A DNA stretch of 64,000 nt from Streptomyces sp. DG2A-72 (GCF_030499575.1 NZ_JASTLC010000001.1:124001-188000), one strand, 5' to 3'. Positions 1-9,344 are shown, numbered from the stretch's first letter. The notes: generated from the sequence alone by a model not told the origin. Translations and numbers: made by a program.

Positions 1-65
1 CGGCAATCAGCGCCAGGAAAGGTAAGAACGCCTCCACGGCCGCCGACTCTACTGGCCGGCCCTCG

Positions 66-635
66 TCACTGACCCACCCTCCCGTCGATGCACTCCCGCA
101 AGAGGTCGGCGTGGCCACAGTGGCGGGCATACTCCTCGATCCGGTGCACCATCAGCTCCCGGACCGATGTGCCGTCCTTCCCCAAACGCTCCCCGAGGTC
201 CGGGTGCTCCGCCAGCGCCGCATCGGTCGCGGCCTGCTCGCGCGCCAGATCGGAGTACGCGGCGTCGACCTGGGCCTGGTCGGCGACGGCTCCGTCGAAG
301 TCCGCGTCGCGCTCGCCGTACAGCTTCGGCAGCGGATCCCCGTCGCTGATCCAGTTGCGCCAGTCCCGTTCCACCTCGGCGAGGTGCCGGAGCAGGCCGA
401 GCAGCGACATCGTGGACGGCGGAACCGAACGACGGGCCAGTTGCTCCGCGTCCAGACCCTCGCACTTCATCGCCAGGGTCATGCGATAGCCCGTCAGGAA
501 GTCCAGCAGCGTCGCCAACTCCCCGTCCGGACTGACTCCTTCGCTGTTACGGGGGTCCTCATCCGGGTCAGCCCACATGTCGGGGTAGATGGTTGCCTGG
601 CTCCAGCGTGCGGGGTGGTCATTCATGCGTGCCAT
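66..635 (-). CDS. DinB-like / DUF664 family protein
   Basis: A 189-residue protein of the DinB superfamily (DUF664 branch), a four-helix bundle often linked to mycothiol- or bacillithiol-dependent transferases. The family pattern is visible: an early helix containing LLDFLTGYRMTLAMKCEGL, then LARRSVPPSTMSLLGLLRHL, which carries the first conserved histidine, then AEVERDWRNW. Near the C-terminus the helix with HRIEEYARHCGHADLLRE supplies the remaining metal-type histidines. The length suits a complete member. It stands alone on the minus strand with no operon partner. The substrate cannot be read from the sequence. The family call is firm and any enzymatic role is inference. Confidence 0.85.
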   Translation of the reverse strand: MARMNDHPARWSQATIYPDMWADPDEDPRNSEGVSPDGELATLLDFLTGYRMTLAMKCEGLDAEQLARRSVPPSTMSLLGLLRHLAEVERDWRNWISDGDPLPKLYGERDADFDGAVADQAQVDAAYSDLAREQAATDAALAEHPDLGERLGKDGTSVRELMVHRIEEYARHCGHADLLRECIDGRVGQ

Positions 636-1166
636 ATTCGTCGGTGAGGGTTCACACTCGCCAGTGCGGCGGGCTTGAAGTGTTCTCGATGATCATTACG
701 TCACCCTTCCCTGCTCGCGGACAACCGCTGAGCTCCCTGCAGGCTTGTGCCGTGCGGCAAGGCGGTCACGATGCACCGCGTCAGGGCCAGGTCACGCAAT
801 CCGGGAGGCGGTTGGATGCCGAACAGTGCGGGGAGTCATCCGTCCTCCGACGGCGGTGCCGTTCGCCGAACCATGTGCGCCGCGTACTTCTCCATCAGGG
901 AAGCCCCGATGGAGATGACGGCGTAACTATGAGCAGTCTTCAAAGGTAAGAGCGCACGTCATGTCGGCTGTCCGCACCGCCGTAGCTGGAAGCCGCGACG
1001 ACGCGAGGGCGCCGACGGTGGACACGGCACGCTCAGCTGAACGGTCGTGGGCCGCCGCACCGATCCGCTGGCTGCGCACGGCCGACTCGGTCCGGTCACG
1101 CACGCAGTTCTGCACCACGCGGCGCAATGGCAGGTCCCACGGCGATTTGGCGAGCGCCGCGGCCAG
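636..1166. other. Intergenic stretch without a recognisable gene
   Basis: About 530 bases separate the DinB-like gene from phosphofructokinase. The open frames here have no family resemblance and look like composition-driven frames. No strong hairpin or transposase remnant was seen. Confidence 0.5.
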
Positions 1167-2192
1167 TCAGCCGAAGAACACCTCGAACTCGTCGTACAGC
1201 GACGGGTCGACCATCTTGGGCTTTGCTGTGGCGTCGGCGAGGGGGAGGCGGACGATCCTGGTGCTCTGCAGGGCGACCATGACGCCGAAGTCGCCGTCCT
1301 TGACCGCTTCGATGGCGTGCAGCCCGAAGCGAGTGGCCAGCCACCGGTCGAACGCGCTCGGGGTACCGCCGCGTTGGACGTGGCCCAGGACCGTGGTGCG
1401 GGCGTCCTTGCTGGTGCGGTCCGAGATCTCCCGGGCCAGCCATTCCCCGATACCGGACAGCCGCACATGGCCGTACTCGTCCAGCGTCTGATCCTTGGTG
1501 ATCATCTGCCCCTCTTTGGGGACTGCCCCTTCGGCGACCACGACGATCGGCGCGTAGTTGATCTTGAATCGGTTCTTCACCTGCTCACAGACGTCATCGA
1601 TGTCGAAGGGCCGCTCAGGGATGAGGATCACGTTGGCACCGCCCGCGATGCCGGCGTGCAGGGCGATCCACCCGGAGTGCCGCCCCATCACCTCAACCAC
1701 CAGGGTGCGCATGTGGGACTCGGCGGTGGTGTGCAGACGGTCGATGGCCTCGGTCGCGATGCCTACGGCGGTGTCGAAGCCGAAGGTGTAGTCGGTGCCG
1801 GACACGTCGTTGTCGATGGTCTTCGGCACGCCGACCAGACGGATCCCCTGTCGGCTCAGCTCGGTGGCCACACCGAGCGTGTCCTCACCGCCGATCACGA
1901 CGAGCGCGTCCACGTCGTGCGCGGCGAGGGTGTCCCGCACGCGCCGCACCCCGTCCTCGTGCTTGAAGGGGTTGGTTCGGGAGGAGCCGAGGATGGTCCC
2001 GCCACGGGGGAGGATTCCCCTCACGCTGGAGATGTCCAGCGGCATGACATTGCCCTTGAGCAAACCGAGCCAGCCGTCCCGCACACCGACGAAGTCGAAG
2101 GCGTATTCCTGGACGCCTTTGCGGACGACGCTGCGGATCACGGCGTTGAGTCCGGGACAGTCGCCGCCACCGGTGAGAACTCCGACCCTCAT
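1167..2192 (-). CDS. pfkA: 6-phosphofructokinase, group with pyrophosphate-type active-site residues
   Basis: This enzyme phosphorylates fructose 6-phosphate to fructose 1,6-bisphosphate in cytosolic glycolysis. The 341-residue length is normal for actinomycete PfkA. Visible landmarks are GGGDCPGLNAVIR at residues 8-20, GGED at 101-104, PKTIDNDV at 123-130 with catalytic Asp127, and MGRHSGW at 169-175. Position 104 is Asp and position 124 is Lys. In this family Gly104 and Gly124 go with ATP, and Asp104 with Lys124 go with pyrophosphate as phosphoryl donor. The protein may therefore use PPi, as described for the Amycolatopsis methanolica enzyme. The ATG is preceded by a good GGGAGG ribosome site. 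The gene is monocistronic and divergent from pstS. Confidence 0.93.
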   Translation of the reverse strand: MRVGVLTGGGDCPGLNAVIRSVVRKGVQEYAFDFVGVRDGWLGLLKGNVMPLDISSVRGILPRGGTILGSSRTNPFKHEDGVRRVRDTLAAHDVDALVVIGGEDTLGVATELSRQGIRLVGVPKTIDNDVSGTDYTFGFDTAVGIATEAIDRLHTTAESHMRTLVVEVMGRHSGWIALHAGIAGGANVILIPERPFDIDDVCEQVKNRFKINYAPIVVVAEGAVPKEGQMITKDQTLDEYGHVRLSGIGEWLAREISDRTSKDARTTVLGHVQRGGTPSAFDRWLATRFGLHAIEAVKDGDFGVMVALQSTRIVRLPLADATAKPKMVDPSLYDEFEVFFG

Positions 2193-2491
2193 GGGCTTCC
2201 TCCCATCCGCTGGTCACCCCGCCCGGCCGCGGCCTTCCCGGCGATCACATCCGCTGTCTGGGGCACATGGATCGCCTCCTTCCAGCCTCCCTCCATTCGA
2301 TGCGCAGTGGCCACTCGACGTGCGCAGGAGCCGGGCGGCTCGCTCGAGGGGATACGGGCCTGCGTGATTACCTACAGCGATCGATCCGCTACGCATGGTT
2401 ATTCTGAGGGTGCGGTCGTGACTGCTACCCGATCCAGTCCACCCCCTGCGCTGCGCCGACCCTGGCGGGCCACAGAACGGAGCACCGAAGA

Positions 2492-3646
2492 GTGAAGCTT
2501 CAGCGGAAGAGCGGGCTGCGCATGGTGGCGGTCGGCTCGGCGGTCGTCTCCGTCTCCGGCGCTCTGCTCCTGACGGCTTGCGGCTCAAGCGACAGTTCCC
2601 GGCCCTCCGGCAGTTCGCCCGTGGCTGCCTCGCCCGCCACCACCGCGGGTGCCGGCGGCGTCAAGTGCGGCAAGGCGGCCACTGTGTCGGCTTCCGGCTC
2701 GACTGCGCAGGAGTTCGCGATGCAGTTCTGGATCAAGAACTTCATGCGGGCCTGCCCCGGTACCCGGATCAGCTACGAAGGCAACGGCTCAGGTGCCGGC
2801 CAGACGGATTTCCTGAAGGGCAGGACCGCCTTCGCAGGTTCCGACTCCGCACTGAGCGCCACCCAGATCACCCAGTCCAAGAGTGTCTGCTCCAATGACG
2901 GTCGAGCCGTCCACCTGCCGATGCTCGGCGGCCCGATCGCGATCGCCTACAACCTGCCGGGGGTCAGCAAGCTGGTCCTGGATGCCCCCACCCTCGCCAA
3001 GGTCTTCGACGCGCAGATCACGAAGTGGAACGATCCCGCGATCGCCAAGCTCAACCCCGGCGCCAAGCTGCCGTCGACGCCGATCCAGGCGTCACACCGG
3101 TCCGATTCCTCCGGCACGACGGACAACCTCACCTCCTACCTGAGCGCCGCCGCACCGAGCGCCTGGTCGTACGGGCACAGCAAGGAGTGGATGGCCAAGG
3201 GCGGCCGGTCCGCCAAGGGTTCCTCGGGCATCGCCGAACAGGTGAAGAAGACCGTGGGTGCGATCGGCTACGTCGAGCTGTCGTACGCGATCGCCCGCAA
3301 CATTCCCACGGTCGCGATCGCCACCGGCGCCCCCGCTCCGGTCGACGCCAGTGTCCTCACGGCATCCAAGGCGCTCGCCGATGCCAAAATCGCGGGCGCC
3401 GACGACGACCTCGTGCTCAAACTCGACTACGCGACCAAGGCCCCGGGCGCCTACCCGATCGACCTGGTCACGTACGAGATCGTCTGCGACAAGGGCAACA
3501 GACCGGCGACGTGGTCCACCACCAAGGCATTCCTGACGTACATCGCCGGCCCCGAGGGCCAGGAGGACCTGAGCTTCCAGGGCTACGCGACACTCCCGGC
3601 CACCATCGTGAACAAGGTCCGCAGCAAGATCAACAACCTGTCCTAG
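2492..3646 (+). CDS. pstS: Phosphate ABC transporter substrate-binding lipoprotein PstS
   Basis: A phosphate-binding lipoprotein of 384 residues that would capture inorganic phosphate outside the membrane for the PstSCAB importer. A basic N-terminus and hydrophobic stretch lead to the lipobox LLTAC with lipidated Cys30, followed by a Ser/Pro/Ala linker. The mature domain shows family motifs: VSASGSTAQEF, the phosphate-contact region GAGQTDFLKG, GSDSAL, and RSDSSGTTDNLTSYL. The start is GTG at 2492 with only a weak purine-rich site upstream. No pstC, pstA or pstB follows, so this is a stand-alone copy that must rely on a permease elsewhere. I found no convincing PHO-box direct repeats (GTTCACC-like) in the 300 bases upstream, so PhoP control is not supported. 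Confidence 0.93.
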   Translation: MKLQRKSGLRMVAVGSAVVSVSGALLLTACGSSDSSRPSGSSPVAASPATTAGAGGVKCGKAATVSASGSTAQEFAMQFWIKNFMRACPGTRISYEGNGSGAGQTDFLKGRTAFAGSDSALSATQITQSKSVCSNDGRAVHLPMLGGPIAIAYNLPGVSKLVLDAPTLAKVFDAQITKWNDPAIAKLNPGAKLPSTPIQASHRSDSSGTTDNLTSYLSAAAPSAWSYGHSKEWMAKGGRSAKGSSGIAEQVKKTVGAIGYVELSYAIARNIPTVAIATGAPAPVDASVLTASKALADAKIAGADDDLVLKLDYATKAPGAYPIDLVTYEIVCDKGNRPATWSTTKAFLTYIAGPEGQEDLSFQGYATLPATIVNKVRSKINNLS

Positions 3647-3735
3647 GCCAGCGCGCCTCGCCGACGCTTGGAGATGTGCTCGGGCCTGCCGTGCGACGGC
3701 GTCTTGCTGCGCCAGACAGGACCCGCCAGGACTCG

Positions 3736-3832
3736 GTTGCCGGGCGAGGGTCTCGTCGTACGCCCGCCGGACCTCCCCCATCCCACCGCGTCCGATCGAC
3801 TCGTCCAGCCGGTGGCGGCCCGCCATCAGCAC
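3736..3832 (-). pseudogene. N-terminal remnant of a Hanks-type serine/threonine kinase
   Basis: Reading the minus strand from an ATG at 3832, the first 32 codons match the start of an actinobacterial Ser/Thr kinase: AGRHRLDESIGRGGMGEVRR and then AYDETLARQ. GRGGMGEV is the glycine-rich ATP loop. The resemblance then stops and no kinase lobe follows. The downstream frame is only the antisense of pstS. This is a leftover of a deleted kinase gene. Confidence 0.7.
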
Positions 3833-3906
3833 CTGTTGTCATCCTCTTGCCGCATGCCGTAGCTCACCACACGGGAACGGGCGATGGTGAGGGCTCGCGG
3901 TGGGCT

Positions 3907-4557
3907 TCACAGCAGGCCCAGCTCGTGGGCGCGCAGTGCGGCCTGGGTGCGGTCGCGCAGGGCGAGGCGGCTGAGGATGCGGGAGATGTGGTTCTTGACG
4001 GTGCCCTCGCTGAGATACAGCTGCGTGGCGATCTCCCGGTTGGTCCGGCCACGCGCCACGAGCCGCAGGATGTCGATCTCGCGCGGGCTGAAGGCGACCA
4101 CCGGGGCCGGGACGGGGGCAGGTGGCGGCAGGGCGGCGGCGAGGCGGCCGGCCACCGAGGAGTCGAGCTGGGTGACTCCGGCGTGTGCCAGGCGGACCGC
4201 GTGGGCGAGTTCGTCGGCCGGCAGGTCCTTGAGCAGATAGCCGCTGGCGCCCGCTCGCAGCGCCTGGACGACGTACTCTTCGTCGTCGAACGTCGTGAGC
4301 ATCACGACCCGGCACTCCGGCGCCCGGCCGCGCAGCACGGCGACGGCCTCGACGCCGTCCAGCTCCGGCATCCGTACATCCATCAACACGACGTCAGGCC
4401 GCAGTTCCACCGCCTTCGCCACGGCCTCCCGCCCGTTCACCGCCGTGCCGACGACCGTGATGCCGGGCCGGATGGAGAGCAGCGACGCGATGCCGTCCCG
4501 GATGAGCTGCTGGTCGTCCACCACCAGCACCCGCACCATCGTCGGCTCCTCGCTCAC
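3907..4557 (-). CDS. NarL/FixJ-type two-component response regulator
   Basis: A 216-residue response regulator that should bind DNA after phosphotransfer from the kinase encoded just upstream. The receiver domain (about residues 8-125) has the acidic pair VDD, the phospho-acceptor Asp60 in VVLMDVRMPELDG, and the conserved Lys in GYLLKDLP. The C-terminal LuxR helix-turn-helix includes FSPREIDILRLVARGRTNRE and LSEGTVKNHISRILSRL. Its ATG overlaps the kinase stop by four bases, so the pair is translationally coupled. The likely target is the divergent membrane-protein gene at 5936, by position only. Confidence 0.94.
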   Translation of the reverse strand: MSEEPTMVRVLVVDDQQLIRDGIASLLSIRPGITVVGTAVNGREAVAKAVELRPDVVLMDVRMPELDGVEAVAVLRGRAPECRVVMLTTFDDEEYVVQALRAGASGYLLKDLPADELAHAVRLAHAGVTQLDSSVAGRLAAALPPPAPVPAPVVAFSPREIDILRLVARGRTNREIATQLYLSEGTVKNHISRILSRLALRDRTQAALRAHELGLL

Positions 4558-5693
4558 CGCTCGCCTCCGCCCCGCGGGACGACAACCGTGAGCCGCGTGC
4601 CCTCGCCCGGTCTGCTGTCGATGTCCACGCTGCCTGCCACGAGGTGCACTCGTTCCTTCATGCCGGTCAGGCCGAATCCGGCGGTGGCCACGTCCGGCGT
4701 GAAGCCGCAGCCGTCGTCGGCCAACGCCAGCCGCGCGCCGTGTTCGGTCAACCGGACGGCCACCGACACCCGCGAGGCTCCCGCGTGGCGCAGCGCGTTG
4801 GTCAGCCCCTCCTGCGCGGCCCGGTACAACGCGGTCAGTTCCGCCGCGCTGTATCCGTCCTCGTCGCCGCTCACCTCGACGGTGACGCGCGGTCCCGTAC
4901 CGCCGTCACGCGCCCAGCCCTCGAGTGCGGCCGAGAGTGACGGGCGTGCGGCCTCGTCGCGCAGCGCGCGCACGGACTGCCGTACGTCGCCCAGCGCGAG
5001 CTTGACCGAGTGCCTGGCCTCGGTCATCGCCCGTCCGGCGGCGTCCGGGTCCAGGGTGCGGAACTCCGAGGCGATCTCCAACTGCACCGAGATCGCCGTG
5101 AGATGGTGGCCGAGGCTGTCGTGGATGTCCCGGGCCAGCCGGTTGCGCTCGGTCGCGGCGGACAGCTCCGCGACCCGCGCGGCGTACTCCTGCAGTTCAC
5201 GCCGGGCCCGCTGTTCGCCGACGGCGACGGCCGCCATCGAGATGGCCAGTACCAGGCCGATGCCGAGCATGAGCAGGTCGGACACGTACTCCATGTCGCG
5301 GTACCAGCCGGGGGCGGTGAGCAGATAGCCGGTGAGCAGTCCGGCCACGCACAGCGCCGCCAGCGCGAGCGCAACCGTGCGGCCGAACGCGAAGTAGGCA
5401 GTGAACGGCAGCAGCACGAACAGCACTTGGGACAGTTCCGAGGCGTCCAGGGCGACCACGGCGGCCGTCAGGCCGAACCGGGCAAGCAGGAGCGGCACCC
5501 TGGCCTCGCTCCACCGGCGCCCCACCGCTTCCAGCGCGAACAGGGCCGCGAGGCCCGCCACGAAGCCGGCCGTGCGCCAGGACACCAGCCCGGGACCGTC
5601 GCCCAGATCCGCCGCCAGGTAGTAGAGACCGCCGACGAGCACCGCGCCGTACAACAGCGGCGACACCCACGGGACAGGAACATACGCCGCCAT
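4554..5693 (-). CDS. Sensor histidine kinase, HisKA_3 type
   Basis: A membrane histidine kinase of 379 residues, partner of the response regulator at 3907. The N-terminal 155 residues form about five or six hydrophobic segments with no large extracellular domain. The dimerisation/phosphoacceptor helix reads NRLARDIHDSLGHHLTAIS with His191. The HATPase region includes YRAAQEGLTNALRHAGASRV (N box) and DDGCGFTPDVATAGFGLTGM (G1 region). I chose ATG at 5693 because a GGTGGGGG stretch lies just upstream; a GTG six bases earlier is an alternative. The open frame extends much further upstream but looks non-coding there. The 4-base overlap with the regulator supports co-expression. Confidence 0.92.
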   Translation of the reverse strand: MAAYVPVPWVSPLLYGAVLVGGLYYLAADLGDGPGLVSWRTAGFVAGLAALFALEAVGRRWSEARVPLLLARFGLTAAVVALDASELSQVLFVLLPFTAYFAFGRTVALALAALCVAGLLTGYLLTAPGWYRDMEYVSDLLMLGIGLVLAISMAAVAVGEQRARRELQEYAARVAELSAATERNRLARDIHDSLGHHLTAISVQLEIASEFRTLDPDAAGRAMTEARHSVKLALGDVRQSVRALRDEAARPSLSAALEGWARDGGTGPRVTVEVSGDEDGYSAAELTALYRAAQEGLTNALRHAGASRVSVAVRLTEHGARLALADDGCGFTPDVATAGFGLTGMKERVHLVAGSVDIDSRPGEGTRLTVVVPRGGGER

Positions 5694-5935
5694 GTACACC
5701 CCCCACCCAGCCCGACGCTTCCGCCAGGCTAGGCCGGGTCCGAACGCCGGGGCGACACGGACGGGAAAGCTCCGGACAGGTATGGCCGAACGGCACATGC
5801 CGAACGGCACCCGTGCCGCCCGTGCGATGGTGACTTCCAGCGGCCTCTTTCGCCGCTGTGCACCTCCCTCCGCTGCCCCGTCACTCCCTACCGTTGCGGC
5901 CCTGACCTGCCCCTCGACGAACCGGAGTGGCCCAC

Positions 5936-6565
5936 ATGTCCTCACCGATCAGCACTGCACCGGTCTCCACCCGGCTCACCCGCCTCGGCGCCCTCTGCGG
6001 GGCGCTGTCCGGCCTGCTCATCGCCCTGCCCGCACTGGTCGAGGCCTTCACCGGGGAAACCGCCGCGACCAGCTTCCTCCTCGCCCTCTCCCCCGCGTTC
6101 TCCCTGTCGTTCCTCACCACGCTCCACCAGCGGCAGAGCCAGGCAACCGGCCGCTTCGGAGAGACCGCCTACGTCGTGAACCTCATCGGCCTCGGCCTCT
6201 TCGGCGGGGCCGCGTTCGCCTCGAACCTGGTGCTGTTCTACCTCGACGACGACGTCATCGACGCGGAACTCACAGGCCCCACCATTCCCGCACTCCTCGG
6301 CTCGGCCGTTGTCTTCGCGGTGGGCTGCGCCCTGTTCGGGGCGGCGACGATCCGTGCCCGCAGGTTGCCCAAGGTGCCGTCATGGGCGTACGCCGTCGCG
6401 CTGCCGCTGTTCGCGTTTCTGATCGCGCTGCCCGACTCGGTGTTCACGAGCGCGCTGCACATCGTCGTCGGGGCCACGTTGATATGGCTCTCGGCGGCGC
6501 TGTGGCAGTCTTCCCCGACGAGCGACCGGGCCGGCGTTCCGCGAAGTGATGCTCGCGCTGCCTGA
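5936..6565 (+). CDS. Multi-pass membrane protein of unknown function
   Basis: A protein of about 209 residues with six or so hydrophobic segments, for example LGALCGALSGLLIALPALV, VVNLIGLGLFGGAAFASNLV, LLGSAVVFAVGCALFGAA and WAYAVALPLFAFLIALP. I do not recognise a catalytic motif. ATG at 5936 is preceded by GGAG eight bases upstream, better than the in-frame GTG at 5927. It is transcribed away from the two-component system at 3907-5693 across a 242-base gap, so it is a plausible regulatory target or signal partner. That link is inferred from position only. Confidence 0.75.
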   Translation: MSSPISTAPVSTRLTRLGALCGALSGLLIALPALVEAFTGETAATSFLLALSPAFSLSFLTTLHQRQSQATGRFGETAYVVNLIGLGLFGGAAFASNLVLFYLDDDVIDAELTGPTIPALLGSAVVFAVGCALFGAATIRARRLPKVPSWAYAVALPLFAFLIALPDSVFTSALHIVVGATLIWLSAALWQSSPTSDRAGVPRSDARAA

Positions 6566-6773
6566 CGACTCCACGCAGAAGCAGCCGGGCGAAGTGAGGG
6601 CTGGGCACCGAGGTGGCGCATGCCGCGCAGCGGGGTCAGCTGCTCCGCGAAACAGGGCATCCCACTCCGCGATCCGCAAGGGCGGGCCGCTCCTCGGTGG
6701 GAAGCGTGCAGGACCGCGGCACCCACGCCAGGTCGGCCATCACCTGGTCGCTCCGCGGTGGCTGAGCCGGCGG

Positions 6774-6812
6774 CTCACGCCGCGCACCACGACGAATGGT
6801 GCGCGGCGTGAG
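6774..6812. terminator. Strong bidirectional hairpin terminator
   Basis: A perfect 16-base-pair stem (CTCACGCCGCGCACCA paired with its complement at 6797-6812) closes a 7-base loop. It lies 30 bases past the stop of the minus-strand lyase at 6842 and also downstream of the plus-strand membrane gene. Confidence 0.8.
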
Positions 6813-6841
6813 CGCTGCTGGGACGCCGGTCGGGCTTGTCG

Positions 6842-7603
6842 TCAGGCCAACAGTTCCTGACGAACCGCGGCCTTCAGGTCGGCCAGCGCTTGGCGGTAGA
6901 ACCGGGGACCGTAGGAGACTCGCGCTACGCCCAGCGCACTGAGCTTGGCCAGGTCCAGCACGTCCGGCCTGGTGTTGGCGTTGACCGGCCCGGGCAATTC
7001 GGCGACCAGGGTGACAAGGTCCCGCTCGTCGCCGACACCGATCGGGTAGACGCAGTCAGCCCCCGCCTCCAGGTAGCGGCGGCCTCGGCGGACCGCTTCC
7101 GCGACCCGCTCCTCCTCAGCCACCCCGGCTCCCGGCAGGAAGGCGTCGACGCGCGCGTTGACAACGAGGGGGACCCCGGCGTCGTCCGCGGCGGCTCGGA
7201 TGGCCGACAGCCGCTCGGCATGCGCACCGGCGTCGACGAGTCCGCCTGCGGGGTGATCGGTGTCCTCCAGGTTGCAGCCGACCACGCCGGTCTCCAGCAA
7301 CCGGTCCACCAGTTCCCGCGGCCGCAGTCCGTATCCCGCCTCGGCATCCATGGTGACCGGGACCTCCACCACACGGGCGATCCGGCCGGCCGCGGCGAAC
7401 ATCTCCTGCCAGGGCGCGCCCTCGCCGTCGGGGTAACCGAGCACCTCCGCGATCGCCGCGCTCGTGGTTGCCACCGCGGAGAACCCGGTCTCAGCCATGA
7501 TCCTGGCGGTGGCCGCGTCCCACGCGTTCGGCAGAACGAGCATCTCATCGGCGTGATGCAGCTCGCGGAGCCGAACGGCATACGCCTTCAAGTCAGCGGT
7601 CAT
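6842..7603 (-). CDS. Isocitrate lyase / phosphoenolpyruvate mutase family protein
   Basis: A 253-residue cytosolic TIM-barrel enzyme of the ICL/PEP-mutase superfamily, which makes or breaks C-C or C-P bonds next to a carboxylate. Visible motifs are LPNAWDAATARIMAETGFSA near the start, the conserved TTSAA loop, the metal-binding stretch VPVTMDAEAGYG, VGCNLEDT, and VNARVDAFL. The classical isocitrate lyase KKCGH loop is absent. Members of this small subgroup are usually annotated as putative carboxyvinyl-carboxyphosphonate phosphorylmutase or 2-methylisocitrate lyase-like. The true substrate is unknown. It is single-gene, and an IS256 remnant lies directly upstream, so its original promoter may have been altered. 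Confidence 0.88.
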   Translation of the reverse strand: MTADLKAYAVRLRELHHADEMLVLPNAWDAATARIMAETGFSAVATTSAAIAEVLGYPDGEGAPWQEMFAAAGRIARVVEVPVTMDAEAGYGLRPRELVDRLLETGVVGCNLEDTDHPAGGLVDAGAHAERLSAIRAAADDAGVPLVVNARVDAFLPGAGVAEEERVAEAVRRGRRYLEAGADCVYPIGVGDERDLVTLVAELPGPVNANTRPDVLDLAKLSALGVARVSYGPRFYRQALADLKAAVRQELLA

Positions 7604-7649
7604 GTGATTCCTTCAAGTCGTGCGGACGCACCGTCAATCGGTGATCAAG

Positions 7650-8632
7650 CCGCCGGTGAGCGGATACGGTTCGCCTCCAAGATCTTGCCGCCCTGATGCC
7701 GCAAGTCCCCGACGATCAGCGAGGTGCGGCCCCTGCTCTACCTGCACGGACTGTCCAGCGGTGACTTCGTGCCCGCCCTGGAGCAGTTCCTGGGCTCGTC
7801 GGCGGGGCTGTCAGCGGCGACGGTGAACCGGCTGACCAGGCAGTGGCAGGACGACCACGACGCGTTCAGCGCCGCGACCTGTCGGACACCGACTACGTCC
7901 ACGTGTGGGCCGACGGGGTGCACCCCAAGGTCCGTCTCGGGCAGGCCCACTCCTGCGTCCTGGTCCTGATGGGAGTACGCACCGACGGCACCAAGGAGCT
8001 GATCGCGCTCACGGAGGGCCTGCGGGAGTCGACCGAATCGTGGGCGGATCTGCTGCGGGACTGCCGGCGGCGCGGCATGCGTGATCCCGCCCTCGTCGTT
8101 GGAGACGGCGCGATGAGCCTGTGGCGCGCGCTCGCGGAAGTGTTTCCGCAGGCCAGACACCAAAGGTGCTGGGTCCACAAGACCCGCAACGTCATGAACG
8201 CACTACCGAAGTCCGCACAGCCGGGAGCGAAGAAGGCCCTGCAGGAGCTCTACAACGCGCAGGACCGGGCTCACGCCGAACAGGCGGTCCGGGAGTTCGC
8301 GAGGGCCTACGGGGCGAAGTGGCCCAAGGCGGTGAAGAAGATCACCGACGACCTCGACGAACTCTTGGCCTTCTACGACTTCCCGGCCGAGCACTGGATC
8401 CACCTGCGGACCACGAACCCCCATCGAGTCCACCTTCTCCACGGTCAAGCTGCGAACCAAGGTCACCCGCGGTGCCGGCAGCCCCGCCGCCGACCTCGCG
8501 ATGGTCTTCAAGCTCACCGAAGCCGCCCAGGCGCGCTGGCGTGCGGTCACCGCACCCCACCTCGTCGCCCTCGTCCGCACCGGCACCCGCTTCGAAAACG
8601 GCCACCTCGTCGAACGGCCCGCAGCCGCCTGA
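7650..8632 (+). pseudogene. IS256-family (Mutator type) transposase, decayed copy 1
   Basis: This stretch aligns along its length with the better copy at 21219-22277. It lacks the N-terminal third and carries a stop in CRKSP context near 7694 (PP*CRKSP), a frameshift near 7868 (just before the frame reading RRDLSDTDYVHVWADG), and an extra C near 8421 that breaks TTNPIESTF. Catalytic-region motifs survive: VWADGVHPKVRL, VVGDGAMSLW and RHQRCWVHKTRNVMNALP. The gene cannot make an active transposase. Confidence 0.88.
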
Positions 8633-8660
8633 ACCTCACCCCACCTGCAGGTATTGACAA

Positions 8661-9344
8661 CTACTCATCCGCGATGCATTCGCCGAGCAGTAGTGCAGCG
8701 ACCGTCTCCGGAGCCTCATGCATTGCGTCGTGGCCGGTTGGGAGGTCGTGGACCTGCCACTCGGGATCGGCTCGGAGTCGGGTGCGGAGTTCAGCGAACG
8801 GCGTCCGGTCTTCCCATCCCGAGCAGTAGATGAACTCCCGACGGGGGACCTGGGCGAGCGTGCCTGTGAGCCGGATCGTTTGCAAGAACGAGGCGAGGGG
8901 ATGGGGACGGCGGCGGGGATCGCCGCCGTCCGGCGGTCGGACGGCGTAGCCGGTGGTCGCAGCGCCGGCAGCGAACGCTTCCCGATAGCCCTCTGTCGTT
9001 GACGACCAGCACGACTCGCCATCGCGCGGTACGTAGGCGTCGAGGTGCACCAGTCGTGAGATCCGGCCGTCAGCGCGATCGGCGGCGGCAGCGATCACCA
9101 TCCCGCCGTAGCTGTGGCCGACCAGCGTCGCGCTGGTGATGTGGGCGCGATCGAGGAGCCGCAACACGTCGTCGGCGTGCGTGTCGAGGTTGGCGGTCGC
9201 GACCGTCACGTTGTCCTCGTCAGGCCGCAGACCGGTCAGGGTCAGGGCGTGAACGGTATGACCGGCAAGCTCCAGCAGCGGAACCACCGCCTCAAACGAC
9301 CAGGAGCCGTGCCAACCGCCGGGCACGAGGACGAACGTCGCCAT
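8661..9344 (-). CDS. Alpha/beta-fold hydrolase (esterase-like)
   Basis: A 227-residue serine hydrolase. The N-terminus MATFVLVPGGWHGSWSFE carries the oxyanion strand. The nucleophile elbow is VGHSYGGMV, Asp-containing loops follow, and the catalytic His lies in LPTGHDAMHEAPE. Length and motifs match the small cytosolic family that includes plant methylesterase-like and EstC-like enzymes acting on small esters. I chose the ATG at 9344 because GAAGGAG lies a few bases upstream and residues before it are not family-like. It is divergent from an AraC-type regulator at 9498, with 153 bases between, which suggests control by that regulator. The substrate is not known. Confidence 0.9.
   Translation of the reverse strand: MATFVLVPGGWHGSWSFEAVVPLLELAGHTVHALTLTGLRPDEDNVTVATANLDTHADDVLRLLDRAHITSATLVGHSYGGMVIAAAADRADGRISRLVHLDAYVPRDGESCWSSTTEGYREAFAAGAATTGYAVRPPDGGDPRRRPHPLASFLQTIRLTGTLAQVPRREFIYCSGWEDRTPFAELRTRLRADPEWQVHDLPTGHDAMHEAPETVAALLLGECIADE

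Noticed and set aside
2193..2491. PHO boxes upstream of pstS
   Set aside because: I looked for GTTCACC-like 11-base direct repeats and found none convincing, so PhoP control is not claimed.
1047..2495. A 482-codon frame opposite phosphofructokinase
   Set aside because: An antisense shadow of pfkA.
3025..5328. A 767-codon plus-strand frame across pstS and the two-component genes
   Set aside because: It crosses three genes in the wrong frame and has no family resemblance.
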